The notes beneath the pieces are model-generated. The model worked only from the letters and a program-made list of their open reading frames with translations. It did not search any database and had not been told where the DNA came from. The translations under genes and the position numbers were made by a program. This document shows, piece after piece, positions 8,975 to 17,634 of a stretch of 64,000 bases of DNA. The first letter of the stretch is position 1. Each line of letters opens with the position of its first letter. Origin of the DNA: Nocardia vulneris (GTDB lineage: Bacteria > Actinomycetota > Actinomycetes > Mycobacteriales > Mycobacteriaceae); contig NZ_BDCI01000002.1 in assembly GCF_001613425.1 (NCBI RefSeq), forward strand, positions 558,001 to 622,000. The letters are read 5' to 3'.

Positions 8975-9708
8975 GGCGTCACTCCCGACGGGAGTTCGGT
9001 GGGCAATCCGGCGATGCGCAAGTAGGCGTCTTCGAGGCCGGTCTCACCGGGCTCCAGGGTGTTCATGAGGTGAGCGAACAGCTGGTCGGCCAACACGCGT
9101 CCGTTTCCGATGATGACGATGTGGTCGGCGTTGCGTTCGACCTCATCGAGCAGGTGGGTGGCGACCAGGACGCACGTCCCCGCATCGGCGAGGTCGCGCA
9201 GCAGTCCGCGGATCCAGCGGATACCCGCGATGTCGAGGCCGTTGAGCGGTTCGTCGAGCAGCAGGGTCTGCGGCTCGGAGAGCAGTGCGGCGGCGATGCC
9301 GACCCGTTGCAGCATGCCGAGCGAGTAGTGACCGAGCCGGCGATCGGCGACCCGGACGAGATCGACGAGCTCGAGGACGTCCTCGACCCGGCCGGTGCGC
9401 AGTCCACGGGCCCGGGCGATCCAGCGCAGGTGCCGGCGTGCGGTGTGGCGCGGGTCGAAGGCTCGGTAGTTGAGGTGCATGCCGAGCGAGGCCGGGGTGC
9501 TGTGGTGGGCCCGGACGACGGTGTCGTCGACCCGGACCGTACCGACCGCGGGCGTGATGACGCCGCAGATGCACCGCAGCAGCGTGGTTTTGCCGGTGCC
9601 GTTCAGACCGATGAGGTAGGTGAGTGCCCCGTCTGCCACGCTCAGTTCGGGGACCTCGAGGACGGTGACCCCTGGATACCCCAGGGTGAGGTCACGGATT
9701 TCGATCAC
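8971..9708 (-). CDS. ABC-2 type exporter ATPase
   Basis: This protein of about 245 residues has Walker A GLNGTGKTT, signature YSLGMLQR, Walker B TLLLDEP followed by LNGLD, and the switch in VATHLLDEV. It would drive the permease encoded immediately downstream. The start chosen is GTG at 9708 (VIEIRDLTLGYPG), which leaves 16 bases after the upstream gene; the longer open frame runs through that gene and is not credible. It probably forms one transcript with the secreted MTB12-like protein gene upstream, though a functional link is not evident. Confidence 0.87.
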   Translation of the reverse strand: MIEIRDLTLGYPGVTVLEVPELSVADGALTYLIGLNGTGKTTLLRCICGVITPAVGTVRVDDTVVRAHHSTPASLGMHLNYRAFDPRHTARRHLRWIARARGLRTGRVEDVLELVDLVRVADRRLGHYSLGMLQRVGIAAALLSEPQTLLLDEPLNGLDIAGIRWIRGLLRDLADAGTCVLVATHLLDEVERNADHIVIIGNGRVLADQLFAHLMNTLEPGETGLEDAYLRIAGLPTELPSGVTP

Positions 9709-9724
9709 GGTGCGCGGCGGGCCG

Positions 9725-10204
9725 TCAGAAGTCGCAGCCCATGGCCAGCCCGACGGCCTTGACTCCTTCGCAGACGGAACTGTTGGACAGCTTCCAGACA
9801 CCGTCGATCCGCTTCCAGACCACGCGCGCAACAAGATCCGGTTGTCCCGCCGACTTGCTGCGCAACATGGCGGTGTGCACGTTGCCCTCGTGGGTTTCCG
9901 GACCGGTGATCTCGTTCGATCCGCGCGGCGCCCGGTACCAGCCGATGTTGTACAGGGTGCGGGCAACCACGACCGCCCGCATGCCGCCTTCCATATGGGC
10001 GGCCTTGGCCTCGTCGGATCCGGGCAGTTCGATCAGGAACGCGACCTGATCATCGAGTTCGTTGAGTGTCGGGACATCGTCGGTGATGAGATCCCCCGGC
10101 GCGGCGGCGGCGAGCGGGGCATTGACAACCGCGGCACCGGTCGTGACCACGGCGACCGTCATGATCGACGACACGACACCAGCGACAGTTGTGAGGGTCT
10201 TCAT
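9725..10204 (-). CDS. secreted protein resembling low-molecular-weight antigen MTB12
   Basis: The protein has 159 residues. ATG at 10204 (MKTLTTVAG) follows a GAGGAT site and is followed by a clear Sec signal peptide ending near PLAAAAPGD. The mature part has the DVPTLNELDDQ opening and an EGG motif seen in mycobacterial MTB12/CFP-2 proteins, and ends with two cysteines, SSVCEG and MGCDF, that could pair. MTB12-type proteins are small exported proteins of mycolic-acid bacteria with no assigned enzymatic role. The match is by pattern and size, so the family call is moderate. It is the best clue that the host is Nocardia or a close relative. Confidence 0.65.
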   Translation of the reverse strand: MKTLTTVAGVVSSIMTVAVVTTGAAVVNAPLAAAAPGDLITDDVPTLNELDDQVAFLIELPGSDEAKAAHMEGGMRAVVVARTLYNIGWYRAPRGSNEITGPETHEGNVHTAMLRSKSAGQPDLVARVVWKRIDGVWKLSNSSVCEGVKAVGLAMGCDF

Positions 10205-10312
10205 TATTTCATCCTCTTGATCGACTGGGACAGCACCTGATGCACGCTCGAATGTGCAGGCGGCCAACAACAAATTGGCGTACCCGACATTACTCCTCTT
10301 GCTACCGGATTC

Positions 10313-11125
10313 TCAGGGTTTGCGGCCGATGACGCCGTCCATGATCATCCGAGTTTTCGGCAAGTCGGGCCGCAGCCACTCCTGCACCGGGACCACACCG
10401 GGCTCGAGCAGCTCGAAGCCGTCCATGAAGGCCTCCGTCTGCGCCGCGGGCCGGAAGCAGACTTGCGCGGACGTGCCCGCCGTAGCTTCGAGCACCTGGA
10501 GTATCTCAGGGGAGGACGAGGTGGAACCGTGCGTGATCGCCAGCAAACTGCCAGGGGCCAACCGATCGCGGAAGGCAGCGATGATATCGCCGGGGCCTTC
10601 TTCGTCCATCACGTAGTGCAGCACACCGATGATGGTGATGGCCACGGGCTCGTTGAAATCGATCAGGGTCTGGTTCTTCAGCTGATCGAAGATCTCGTCG
10701 GGATGGCGAATATCGCCCAATAGTGCTGTGACACCGCGGGGGCCGGCCAACAGCGCGTCGCAGTGGGCGTGCACGACCGGGTCGTAGTCGACGTACACCA
10801 CCTGCGCCGACGGCTCGATCTCGCGAGCCGCCTCGTGCACGTTGGGCGAGGTCGGGATACCCGAGCCGAGATCGATGAACTGCCGGATGCCGGCATCGGC
10901 GGCCATCTGGACCGCTTTGAGCACGAAGCTGCGGGCGAACCACGCCACGGTCTTGACTTCCGGTGCGCTGGAGAGCATTTCGTTGCCCATGTCTTGGTCT
11001 ACCTCGCGGTAGTCCTTCCCACCCAATAGGTAGTCGTACACCCGCGCAGAGTTCAGCGCGCCGGGGTCGAACGGTTCCGGCTTTCGGTCGTTCTCCGGCG
11101 CAGGCCCTTCAGTTGCTTCGACCAC
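10313..11125 (-). CDS. DUF574 SAM-dependent methyltransferase
   Basis: This 270-residue protein matches the actinobacterial S-adenosylmethionine methyltransferase family PF04672 (DUF574). It has the diagnostic NSARVYDYLLGGKDYREVDQ region near residue 25 and the SAM-binding DLGSGIPTSPNVHE loop. Families of this type are abundant in Streptomyces and Nocardia, often beside regulators, and their substrates are mostly unknown. The start is GTG at 11125. It appears to be a single-gene unit with 330 bases of non-coding DNA upstream. Confidence 0.9.
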   Translation of the reverse strand: MVEATEGPAPENDRKPEPFDPGALNSARVYDYLLGGKDYREVDQDMGNEMLSSAPEVKTVAWFARSFVLKAVQMAADAGIRQFIDLGSGIPTSPNVHEAAREIEPSAQVVYVDYDPVVHAHCDALLAGPRGVTALLGDIRHPDEIFDQLKNQTLIDFNEPVAITIIGVLHYVMDEEGPGDIIAAFRDRLAPGSLLAITHGSTSSSPEILQVLEATAGTSAQVCFRPAAQTEAFMDGFELLEPGVVPVQEWLRPDLPKTRMIMDGVIGRKP

Positions 11126-11456
11126 GGGTGTAACCGTAGCCGATCACCCCCGCAGGTGTGTGCTCCTCCACGGATCTGACGCTCGGATGTGTTGGAATTC
11201 GTGGCGCCGTACCCAGTATCGCGCCTGCCAAACCGGCCCTTCGGTCTGCGCTGGGACGAACCGCGCTCCGGCACAACGGTGTTCGCGACGCCACCGACAG
11301 TCCGATATACGCCGATTTCGGCGTGCGAATGAGCGGATTTCGGCGTGCGGCTGCGGCTTTCGCCGCGGTTTGTTCCCGTCCCGGTGTGCACCACGTCTGC
11401 GCCTGCCCACCTCGGCTGGCGACGGCCGACAAGGGCCACTGTGACCAAAGGTCGTT
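11126..11456. other. intergenic region with a 14-base direct repeat
   Basis: No gene is credible in this 331-base gap; the open frames here lack start signals and family features. GATTTCGGCGTGCG occurs at 11314-11327 and again at 11336-11349, a period of 22 bases or about two helical turns, followed by a GC-rich dyad near 11350-11368. This arrangement could bind a regulator of the DUF574 gene, which starts 187 bases away. Confidence 0.4.
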
Positions 11457-12569
11457 TCAGAGATCTGTTTCCGCCAGGGCGACCGCGTGCGCGACCGCGG
11501 ACCGCGCCCGGTCGACGGTCGTATAGCGCCCTAGACCGCAAGGCGCCGCGACGTCCAACGGCCCGCCGTAGGCCGCCTCCGCGATCGCCAGTGCCTGCCG
11601 GGCCTGCGCGAGCGGCTGCGCCGCATGCGCGAGCCCGGCGGCGACCCGCGTATCCGCGGGCAGTTCGAGGCGGGCCAGGGGCGCGTAGTACCGCGGCCGG
11701 ACCGGCGCCTGTTTGCCGTCGCCGATGGGCATGTGAACGAAATCGAGATGTCTTCCCGCAGGCCAGTATCGGGCTATCGCGTTCGCCAGATCGACGACCG
11801 CCGCCGCCGATCTCGGCGCCACGGCCGGCTTGTCGTCGAGACTGCCGAAGCAGAGATGGACGCCGAAGTGGGCATCGTGAGGCGCCCGTGCGACGAGCCG
11901 GCCGATCGCTCGACCCGCCGCGGCGGCCGGGCCCTGCCGCAGGACCCCGGGCATGCGCGCACAGATGAGCGTCTCCGCGGCCAGCTCGAGTTGGAAGACG
12001 ACGTTGTCGCCCAGCTTCTCGTGGATTCGGACGATCTCTCGGACGGTCGCGTCGACGATCGGGCGGTAATAAGGGAAGGCGCGGGCACCGCGCTGCGCCG
12101 AGCGCCGACGCCACACCAGCATCCGTGCTTCGAAAGCGATGAAACCGATGACGAAAGGCGTCGGTATGCCCACCTGAAAGCGCAGTCCGGGATCGGATCG
12201 CCGCATCTGCGCCAGCGCCTCGAGTGCCCGGTCGGTCTCCGCCGCGTAGCCGAGCGCGGCGTCGAGATCGGCTTCGGTCAGCGACCTGCCTTCCTTCAGC
12301 CGAAAAGTGTTGCGGGAACGCAGCGTCGACCAATCCCCGCGGCGCACGGGCGCCAGCGCCGGGATACTGTCGAGCCGGTCGATGATCGGCCTGATGTACC
12401 ACTGGGCGCGATAAGGGTCCGCCTCGCCACCGGGTAGCACGCCGTCCAGATATTCACCGGCGGTGTCGACGGCGAACGCCATAGCCTTCTCTGGAGTGTC
12501 CAACTGTCCGGGCAAGCTGCCCACGAAGTGAATCCTGCGCTTAGGCTGCACCGCGTCAGTGTTGCACAT
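11457..12569 (-). CDS. MetE/UROD-superfamily protein of unknown function
   Basis: This 370-residue protein begins, after a short leader, with RRIHFVGSLPGQ and ends with DVAAPCGLGRYT. A conserved HLCFGS segment and the final Cys-containing motif recall the cobalamin-independent methionine synthase/uroporphyrinogen decarboxylase barrel, whose C-terminal Cys and His residues bind zinc or substrate. It is far shorter than MetE (about 750 residues). Proteins like this are often methyltransferase-like enzymes of unknown substrate. It lies alone on the minus strand, 27 bases from the flavin monooxygenase. The superfamily assignment is tentative. Confidence 0.5.
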   Translation of the reverse strand: MCNTDAVQPKRRIHFVGSLPGQLDTPEKAMAFAVDTAGEYLDGVLPGGEADPYRAQWYIRPIIDRLDSIPALAPVRRGDWSTLRSRNTFRLKEGRSLTEADLDAALGYAAETDRALEALAQMRRSDPGLRFQVGIPTPFVIGFIAFEARMLVWRRRSAQRGARAFPYYRPIVDATVREIVRIHEKLGDNVVFQLELAAETLICARMPGVLRQGPAAAAGRAIGRLVARAPHDAHFGVHLCFGSLDDKPAVAPRSAAAVVDLANAIARYWPAGRHLDFVHMPIGDGKQAPVRPRYYAPLARLELPADTRVAAGLAHAAQPLAQARQALAIAEAAYGGPLDVAAPCGLGRYTTVDRARSAVAHAVALAETDL

Positions 12570-12596
12570 CGGCTCTGCGGCAGGACCGTCCGAGGG

Positions 12597-14039
12597 TCAT
12601 CCCGACGATGCCGGGTCGGTGCGCGCGGCTATGTGTCCGTCGGGACGGACGAGGATGAGCGTGCCAGGACGAGCGTCGTAGTCGCGGAAAGCGTGACCGT
12701 CGACGTCGATGACGTGGCGGCCGATACCTGGATCGCTCGGGCGGTGTCCAGGACCCCGCACCGACCAGACGTGGACGTCGGGAACGGTTGCGCAAGGCGC
12801 GGTTTCGCCGAAGGACACGAGGGTGTGGTGCGGCCCGCGGTAGAGGTCGAACAGCCGTAGCCGCTGTCCGGCGATATCGGTGACGGACGCGTCGGGGGCG
12901 CGGTCGCCTGGAACGAGGGTGCCGGTGGCGGCGGGATCACGGTAGGTGAGGTCGAGCTGGTGCGTGTGGTCGCGGCGGTGGGCGTCCTCGGCCCCGCTGG
13001 TGGCCCGGTGCAGCAATGCGGTGCTGATGCCGAGGACAGCAGCCGCGACGGCGCGGCGTTCGATGTCGTAGGTGTCGAGGAGTTCGTCGTCACCGGTGGC
13101 GAGTTTCCAGCCGAGGTTGTAGGCGTCCTGGACGCCGGTGTTGAGTCCCTGCCCGCCGGTGGGCGGATGGACGTGGGCGGCGTCGCCGGCCAGCAAAACC
13201 CGGCCGGACCGGAATCGTCTGGCCAGCCGGATGTTCGGGCGCCACACGGTGCACCAGGTCAGGTCGGTCAGGCGGATATCGGAGCGGCCGGCGCAGGTGT
13301 CGACGGCAGTTTGGAGGAGGCCGAGGCCGGGTTCGATCCCGGCGGGTAGCGGCATGCCGACTTGGAAGTGCGGTCGCCCGGGTAGCGGGGAGAAGACGAT
13401 CCCGGTGGCGGCGTCGGCGGATGCGAAACAGTGGCCGTGCGTGTGATCGAGGGCGTCGGCGCGAACATCGCCGAGCAGCAGACGCGTGGATTCGTCTGTG
13501 GAACCGTCGAATTCGATCCCGAGCGTGCGGCGCACGAGGCTGTGCGCGCCGTCCGCGCCGATCAGATAGTCGGCTCGGACGGTTTCGGTGGTTCCCGCGT
13601 GTGCCAGAGTGACCGTGACTCCACTGTCGTCCGCGGCGAAACCTGCTGTTTCCGTGGCGATTTCGACCTCGACACCGAATTCGGCCAAGCGTGCGCGCAG
13701 GATCGCCTCGGTGTCGGCTTGGCCGAGCGTCCACGGATTCGGGTAAGGCACAGCAGAACTCGGCGGTATCGGGTCGGTCATCCGCAGTTCGCGCTCCGGG
13801 GCACCGGCCCGGTAGGCGAGGACGATCGGCTGCGGCGCACCGGCTCGCAGCACGCGGTCGATGATGCCGAGGTCGTCGAAGACCTCGAGGGTGCGTGGCT
13901 GGAGGGTGTCGCCCCGGGAACCGGTCGGATGCCGCACCGCCTTGTCGACGATCCGGACCGGGATACCGCGGCGGGCGAGGTCGACGGCCAGGGTGAGGCC
14001 GGTGGGTCCGGCCCCGCTGATGAGGGTGTGGATGCGCAT
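12597..14039 (-). CDS. FAD-dependent aromatic monooxygenase (PheA/TfdB type)
   Basis: This 480-residue flavoprotein hydroxylase has the N-terminal dinucleotide motif SGAGPTGLTLA, a middle DG motif (LIGADGAHS) and GDAAHVHPPTGGQGLNTGVQ, which binds the FAD pyrophosphate and ribityl parts. The C-terminal thioredoxin-like extension of about 130 residues is typical of the PheA/TfdB and RdmE-type hydroxylases. These enzymes hydroxylate phenols, polyketides or drugs with NAD(P)H and oxygen. It lies directly downstream of a two-component/ABC-2 exporter operon with a 21-base gap, so it may be co-expressed and help inactivate what the exporter removes; that role is inference. Confidence 0.86.
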   Translation of the reverse strand: MRIHTLISGAGPTGLTLAVDLARRGIPVRIVDKAVRHPTGSRGDTLQPRTLEVFDDLGIIDRVLRAGAPQPIVLAYRAGAPERELRMTDPIPPSSAVPYPNPWTLGQADTEAILRARLAEFGVEVEIATETAGFAADDSGVTVTLAHAGTTETVRADYLIGADGAHSLVRRTLGIEFDGSTDESTRLLLGDVRADALDHTHGHCFASADAATGIVFSPLPGRPHFQVGMPLPAGIEPGLGLLQTAVDTCAGRSDIRLTDLTWCTVWRPNIRLARRFRSGRVLLAGDAAHVHPPTGGQGLNTGVQDAYNLGWKLATGDDELLDTYDIERRAVAAAVLGISTALLHRATSGAEDAHRRDHTHQLDLTYRDPAATGTLVPGDRAPDASVTDIAGQRLRLFDLYRGPHHTLVSFGETAPCATVPDVHVWSVRGPGHRPSDPGIGRHVIDVDGHAFRDYDARPGTLILVRPDGHIAARTDPASSG

Positions 14040-14060
14040 GACAATGTCTCCGAGGACGGG

Positions 14061-14717
14061 TCAGCCCGGTGTGACCAGACCGGTTTCGTAGGCAGCGATC
14101 GCGGCCTGGGTGCGGTCACGCAGCCGGAGTTTGGCCAGAATCCGGCCGACGTGGGTTTTCACGGTTTCCTCTGCGATGCCGAGGGTTTCGGCGATTTCGG
14201 CATTGGACAGACCGCGGGCGATCAGGGTCAGCACCTGGGTTTCGCGGTCGGTGAGGGCCTGTAGACGCGCATCGTCCGGTCGGTGCCGGGCGGGTAAGCG
14301 GGCGAACTCGGCCAGCAGCCGCCGGGTGACCGACGGCGCGAGCATCGCGTCCCCCAGCGCGATCGTACGGATGCTGTCCACGATCACGAGCCCACTGGCG
14401 TCTTTGAGCAGAAAGCCGCTGGCGCCGACGCGGAGCGCGCGGAAGACATATTCGTCGAGATCGTAGGTGGTCAGCACGATCACCCGGGCGGGTGCGCCGG
14501 AGGCGACGATGCGAGCGGTGGCTTCGAGCCCGTCGAGTCGCGGCATCCGGATATCCATCAGAACCACGTCCGGTCGGAGGTCGGCCGTCAGACGGGCCGC
14601 TTCGACGCCGTCGGCGGCCTCGCCGACCACCTCGAGATCCGGCTGGGCGGTCAGCAGCACCGAGAGTCCGTCGCGGATCAGGGCCTGGTCGTCGGCGATC
14701 AGCACGCGAATCGTCAT
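14061..14717 (-). CDS. NarL/LuxR-type response regulator
   Basis: The protein has 218 residues: a receiver domain with the acidic pocket in IADDQAL, the phosphoacceptor Asp in VVLMDIRMP and the conserved Lys in FLLKDAS, then a LuxR-type HTH (LTDRETQVLTLIARGLSNAE). ATG at 14717 was chosen because it overlaps the kinase stop (ATGA); the longer frame upstream belongs to the kinase's antisense-like reading. It should be phosphorylated by the adjacent kinase and probably controls the ABC-2 exporter operon it belongs to. Confidence 0.92.
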   Translation of the reverse strand: MTIRVLIADDQALIRDGLSVLLTAQPDLEVVGEAADGVEAARLTADLRPDVVLMDIRMPRLDGLEATARIVASGAPARVIVLTTYDLDEYVFRALRVGASGFLLKDASGLVIVDSIRTIALGDAMLAPSVTRRLLAEFARLPARHRPDDARLQALTDRETQVLTLIARGLSNAEIAETLGIAEETVKTHVGRILAKLRLRDRTQAAIAAYETGLVTPG

Positions 14718-15856
14718 GGCGCGTTCCGCTCCGTCAGTGGCAGGACGGCCCGGACGGAGTAGCCGCCCTCCGGTGTCGTCATGGTCTCCAGACCGCCGCC
14801 CAGGACGGCTACTCGTTCGCGCATTCCGATCAGCCCACGACCGCCGCTTCGCGACGGCGCAACGGCGCCCCCGGGCCCGTTGATCACCGATATCTCCAGT
14901 TCCGCAGTGCGATAACACAGTTCGATTCGAATGTCGGCGCCGGGCGCGTGGCGTACCGCATTGCTCAGCGCTTCCTGCACGATGCGGTACGCACAGATCT
15001 CCACGCCCGGCGCAAGCTCCCGCACCGTCCCCTCGCGGCCAAGGAGCACCTGCCGTCCGGCCGCATGGATGCCCTCGACCAGGCCGTCGATATCGGCGAT
15101 GCGAGGTTGCGGCTGGGTGGGTTCGTCGGCTTCGGCGTGCAGGACACCGAGAATGCGCCGCATCTCGGTCAGGGCCGCCGCGGCTCCGGTGTGGATCGCG
15201 GACAGACTCGTCAGCAACTCCGGCGGCGGGTCGGCGATCCGGTAGCGCGCGGATTCGGCCTGGATCGCGATCACAGACATGTGGTGGGCGACCACGTCGT
15301 GCAACTCGCGCGCGATCCGGGCCCGCTCCTCGAGCAACACGGTGCGTTGCTGCTGGTGCGCCGATTCCCGCGCCTGCTCGTACGCGGCGCGGCGGGCGTC
15401 GATCACCGCCCGCACCGCCGCCGCGGCCACCAGTACCAAACCCGCCAGCACCGCGGACCCGACGATATCGGTCCACCGCGCGTGCGGCATCACCACAGTC
15501 AGCACCACGCCCATACCGGTGGTGGCGGCCCATACCACCGCGGCGGTGCGCCAGGGCACCCGAACCGCCAGCAGGGCGAGCACCACCAGGTAGCTGTTGA
15601 ACATCGGCTCCACCCACGACGGCCCGCCCACCGCGACCGACGCGTACCCGACCGCTACCGCACTGACCAGCCAGCCGAGCACGGCGAACCGCAGCTGCAA
15701 CACGATCGCCAGGGCTTGCAGCAACGCCAACCCGGTGGACTGCCGCAGGCCGAGGTCCGTGTCGGACACCAGCGTATGGTCGACCACCACGAACACGAAC
15801 ACCGCGACGACCAGCACCGCCGGCACCAGCCACCGCTCCCCGATCCGAATCGTCAT
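14714..15856 (-). CDS. sensor histidine kinase, HisKA_3 family
   Basis: The 380-residue protein starts with several membrane helices (from LVPAVLVVAVFVFVVVD), followed by the dimerisation/phosphoacceptor segment ELHDVVAHHMSVI and an ATP-binding domain with the GGRGLIGMRERV G box. This is the NarL-system kinase architecture with no large extracellular sensor, as in kinases that detect membrane stress or lipophilic drugs. It is coupled by ATGA overlaps to the response regulator downstream and to the ABC-2 permease upstream. Confidence 0.9.
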   Translation of the reverse strand: MTIRIGERWLVPAVLVVAVFVFVVVDHTLVSDTDLGLRQSTGLALLQALAIVLQLRFAVLGWLVSAVAVGYASVAVGGPSWVEPMFNSYLVVLALLAVRVPWRTAAVVWAATTGMGVVLTVVMPHARWTDIVGSAVLAGLVLVAAAAVRAVIDARRAAYEQARESAHQQQRTVLLEERARIARELHDVVAHHMSVIAIQAESARYRIADPPPELLTSLSAIHTGAAAALTEMRRILGVLHAEADEPTQPQPRIADIDGLVEGIHAAGRQVLLGREGTVRELAPGVEICAYRIVQEALSNAVRHAPGADIRIELCYRTAELEISVINGPGGAVAPSRSGGRGLIGMRERVAVLGGGLETMTTPEGGYSVRAVLPLTERNAP

Positions 15857-16632
15857 ACGTCCCTGCGTTCCAGCGCGCGACGCGCCGAGTACAGCGCCGA
15901 CACCGCGGTGGCGGCGACGAGGGCCAGCCGTGGCCAGCCGCCGAGCGAACCCATGAGCTCGGGGGCGGCATCGGCGTTGTGCGACAGTTTCGCCACCACG
16001 GCGCTCGGCGCGGCCACGGTCGCCCACTTGTGCAACTCCCCGAACGCCTGTGCCGCCGTCAGCTGTGGCACCACGACATGTGCCGCCACCATCGCCACCG
16101 CAGCCACCGAACCGCGCAGCAGTACCCCGGCGCCGACGCCGAGCAGCGCGACCAACGGGAAACAACACCAGATACCGATCAGGCCCGGAAAAACCTCGCC
16201 GACTGGATATTTCGCCGCATCGATGGTCGCCAGTCCGATCAGCAGCGACGCCGAGGGCGACAGCACGCCCACGACGGCGGCCACCACGGCGACCACGATC
16301 GCCTTCGCCGCCAAGACCACGGTCCGCTGCGGCGTGGCGGCCAATACCGGGCGGATCGTGCCCGCGGAATACTCGGTCGTCACCACCAGCGCACCCCAAG
16401 CCGCGACCACCGCCAGTGCTGCCGACACTCCCGTCAGCGCGCCGCCCATCAGGGTGTCGCCCGGCGAGAGGCTGCCGGTCACCCCCACCAGCACCGCCGA
16501 CACCGGGCCCAGCACCGACGCCGTCACGGGCAGCAGTGCCAGCGCCCGTGCCGACCTGATTTTGACTGTCTCCGAACGGATCTGGTCACCCAGCAGCGAC
16601 CGGTACGGCACGGCGACGCGCACCGCGCTCAT
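15853..16632 (-). CDS. ABC-2 family permease of the two-component operon
   Basis: This 259-residue membrane protein starts MSAVRVAVPYRSLLGDQIRSE and has about six hydrophobic helices rich in Val, Ala and Leu. It has the length and loop pattern of ABC-2 permeases coupled to drug or lantibiotic exporters. The start at 16632 was chosen over one ten bases upstream because it gives the same ATGA coupling as its neighbours. It works with the ATPase encoded just upstream. Confidence 0.82.
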   Translation of the reverse strand: MSAVRVAVPYRSLLGDQIRSETVKIRSARALALLPVTASVLGPVSAVLVGVTGSLSPGDTLMGGALTGVSAALAVVAAWGALVVTTEYSAGTIRPVLAATPQRTVVLAAKAIVVAVVAAVVGVLSPSASLLIGLATIDAAKYPVGEVFPGLIGIWCCFPLVALLGVGAGVLLRGSVAAVAMVAAHVVVPQLTAAQAFGELHKWATVAAPSAVVAKLSHNADAAPELMGSLGGWPRLALVAATAVSALYSARRALERRDV

Positions 16633-17543
16633 GCCGCCCACCCCGCGTCGCCGTGCGCGAACTGCTGATGCTGCTCGACCAGTCCGGTGAACACGTCCTC
16701 CACCGAAGCGTGTATCGGCGTCAGCTCATCGAGCACGATGCCGTTCCGCGCCGCCAACCGGCCGATCGCGCGCGACGAGATCCCGTGCACCACAGCGGAA
16801 TCGCCATGCAGCTCGACCCGCGCTTCGGCGCCGATCGTCTCGACCAACACCGGGAGCTCGGCTGCGCGGACCCGCACCACCGGATCCGCATGCCGCTCGA
16901 TGAACCGCGTCATCGGCTCGTCCGCGAGCAACGTGCCCGCGCCGATCACCAGCAGATGATCGGCGACCAGCTGCATCTCGCTCATCACATGGCTGGACAG
17001 CAGCACCGTGCGGCCCTGGTCGGCCATCGAGCGCAACAGTCCGCGAATCCACCGGATGCCCTCGGTGTCCAACCCGTTGACCGGTTCGTCCAGCACGACG
17101 ATCGCCGGATCGCCGAGCAATGCCGCGGCGATACCCAGCCGCTGCCGCATCCCCAGCGAGAATTCGCCGACCCGTCGTCCGGCCACCTCGGCCAAACCGA
17201 CCGCACCGAGCACCTCGTCCACGCGCGAACGGCGAATCCCGTTCGCCGCCGCCAGCACCCGCAGATGCGCGACCGCGGTCCGCGATGCCAGTACGTCACC
17301 GGCGTCCAGCAACGCGCCGACGACATGCAGCGGACGGACGAGTTCGCCATAGCGTTTGCCCGCCACCCGCACCTCCCCGCTCGACGGGGTAGCGAGGCCG
17401 AGAATCATCCGCAGTGTCGTCGTCTTGCCCGATCCGTTCGGCCCGAGGAACCCGGTCACCCGGCCGGGCGCCACGGTGAACCCCACGTCCCGCACCGCGA
17501 CCATCCGGCCATAAGCCTTGGTCAAGCCTCTTGCTTCGATCAC
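16629..17543 (-). CDS. ABC-2 exporter ATPase of the two-component operon
   Basis: The protein has about 304 residues, with Walker A GPNGSGKTT, signature FSLGMRQR, Walker B IVVLDEP with VNGLD, and switch SSHVMSE. The extra C-terminal 80 residues are usual for drug-resistance ATPases such as DrrA or BcrA. The start is GTG at 17543 (VIEARGLTKAYG); GTG and ATG codons up to 17579 are possible alternatives. It is the first gene of the operon ATPase-permease-kinase-regulator, a layout typical of antibiotic-sensing export systems. Confidence 0.88.
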   Translation of the reverse strand: MIEARGLTKAYGRMVAVRDVGFTVAPGRVTGFLGPNGSGKTTTLRMILGLATPSSGEVRVAGKRYGELVRPLHVVGALLDAGDVLASRTAVAHLRVLAAANGIRRSRVDEVLGAVGLAEVAGRRVGEFSLGMRQRLGIAAALLGDPAIVVLDEPVNGLDTEGIRWIRGLLRSMADQGRTVLLSSHVMSEMQLVADHLLVIGAGTLLADEPMTRFIERHADPVVRVRAAELPVLVETIGAEARVELHGDSAVVHGISSRAIGRLAARNGIVLDELTPIHASVEDVFTGLVEQHQQFAHGDAGWAA

Positions 17544-17634
17544 CTCCCGACCATAAGCGGCCTCCCCCACCACCCACATCCCACTGCAGAGCCCACTTCC
17601 GCGTAGCTCGCAGGAGCGACGAGCTGCCGTGCGC

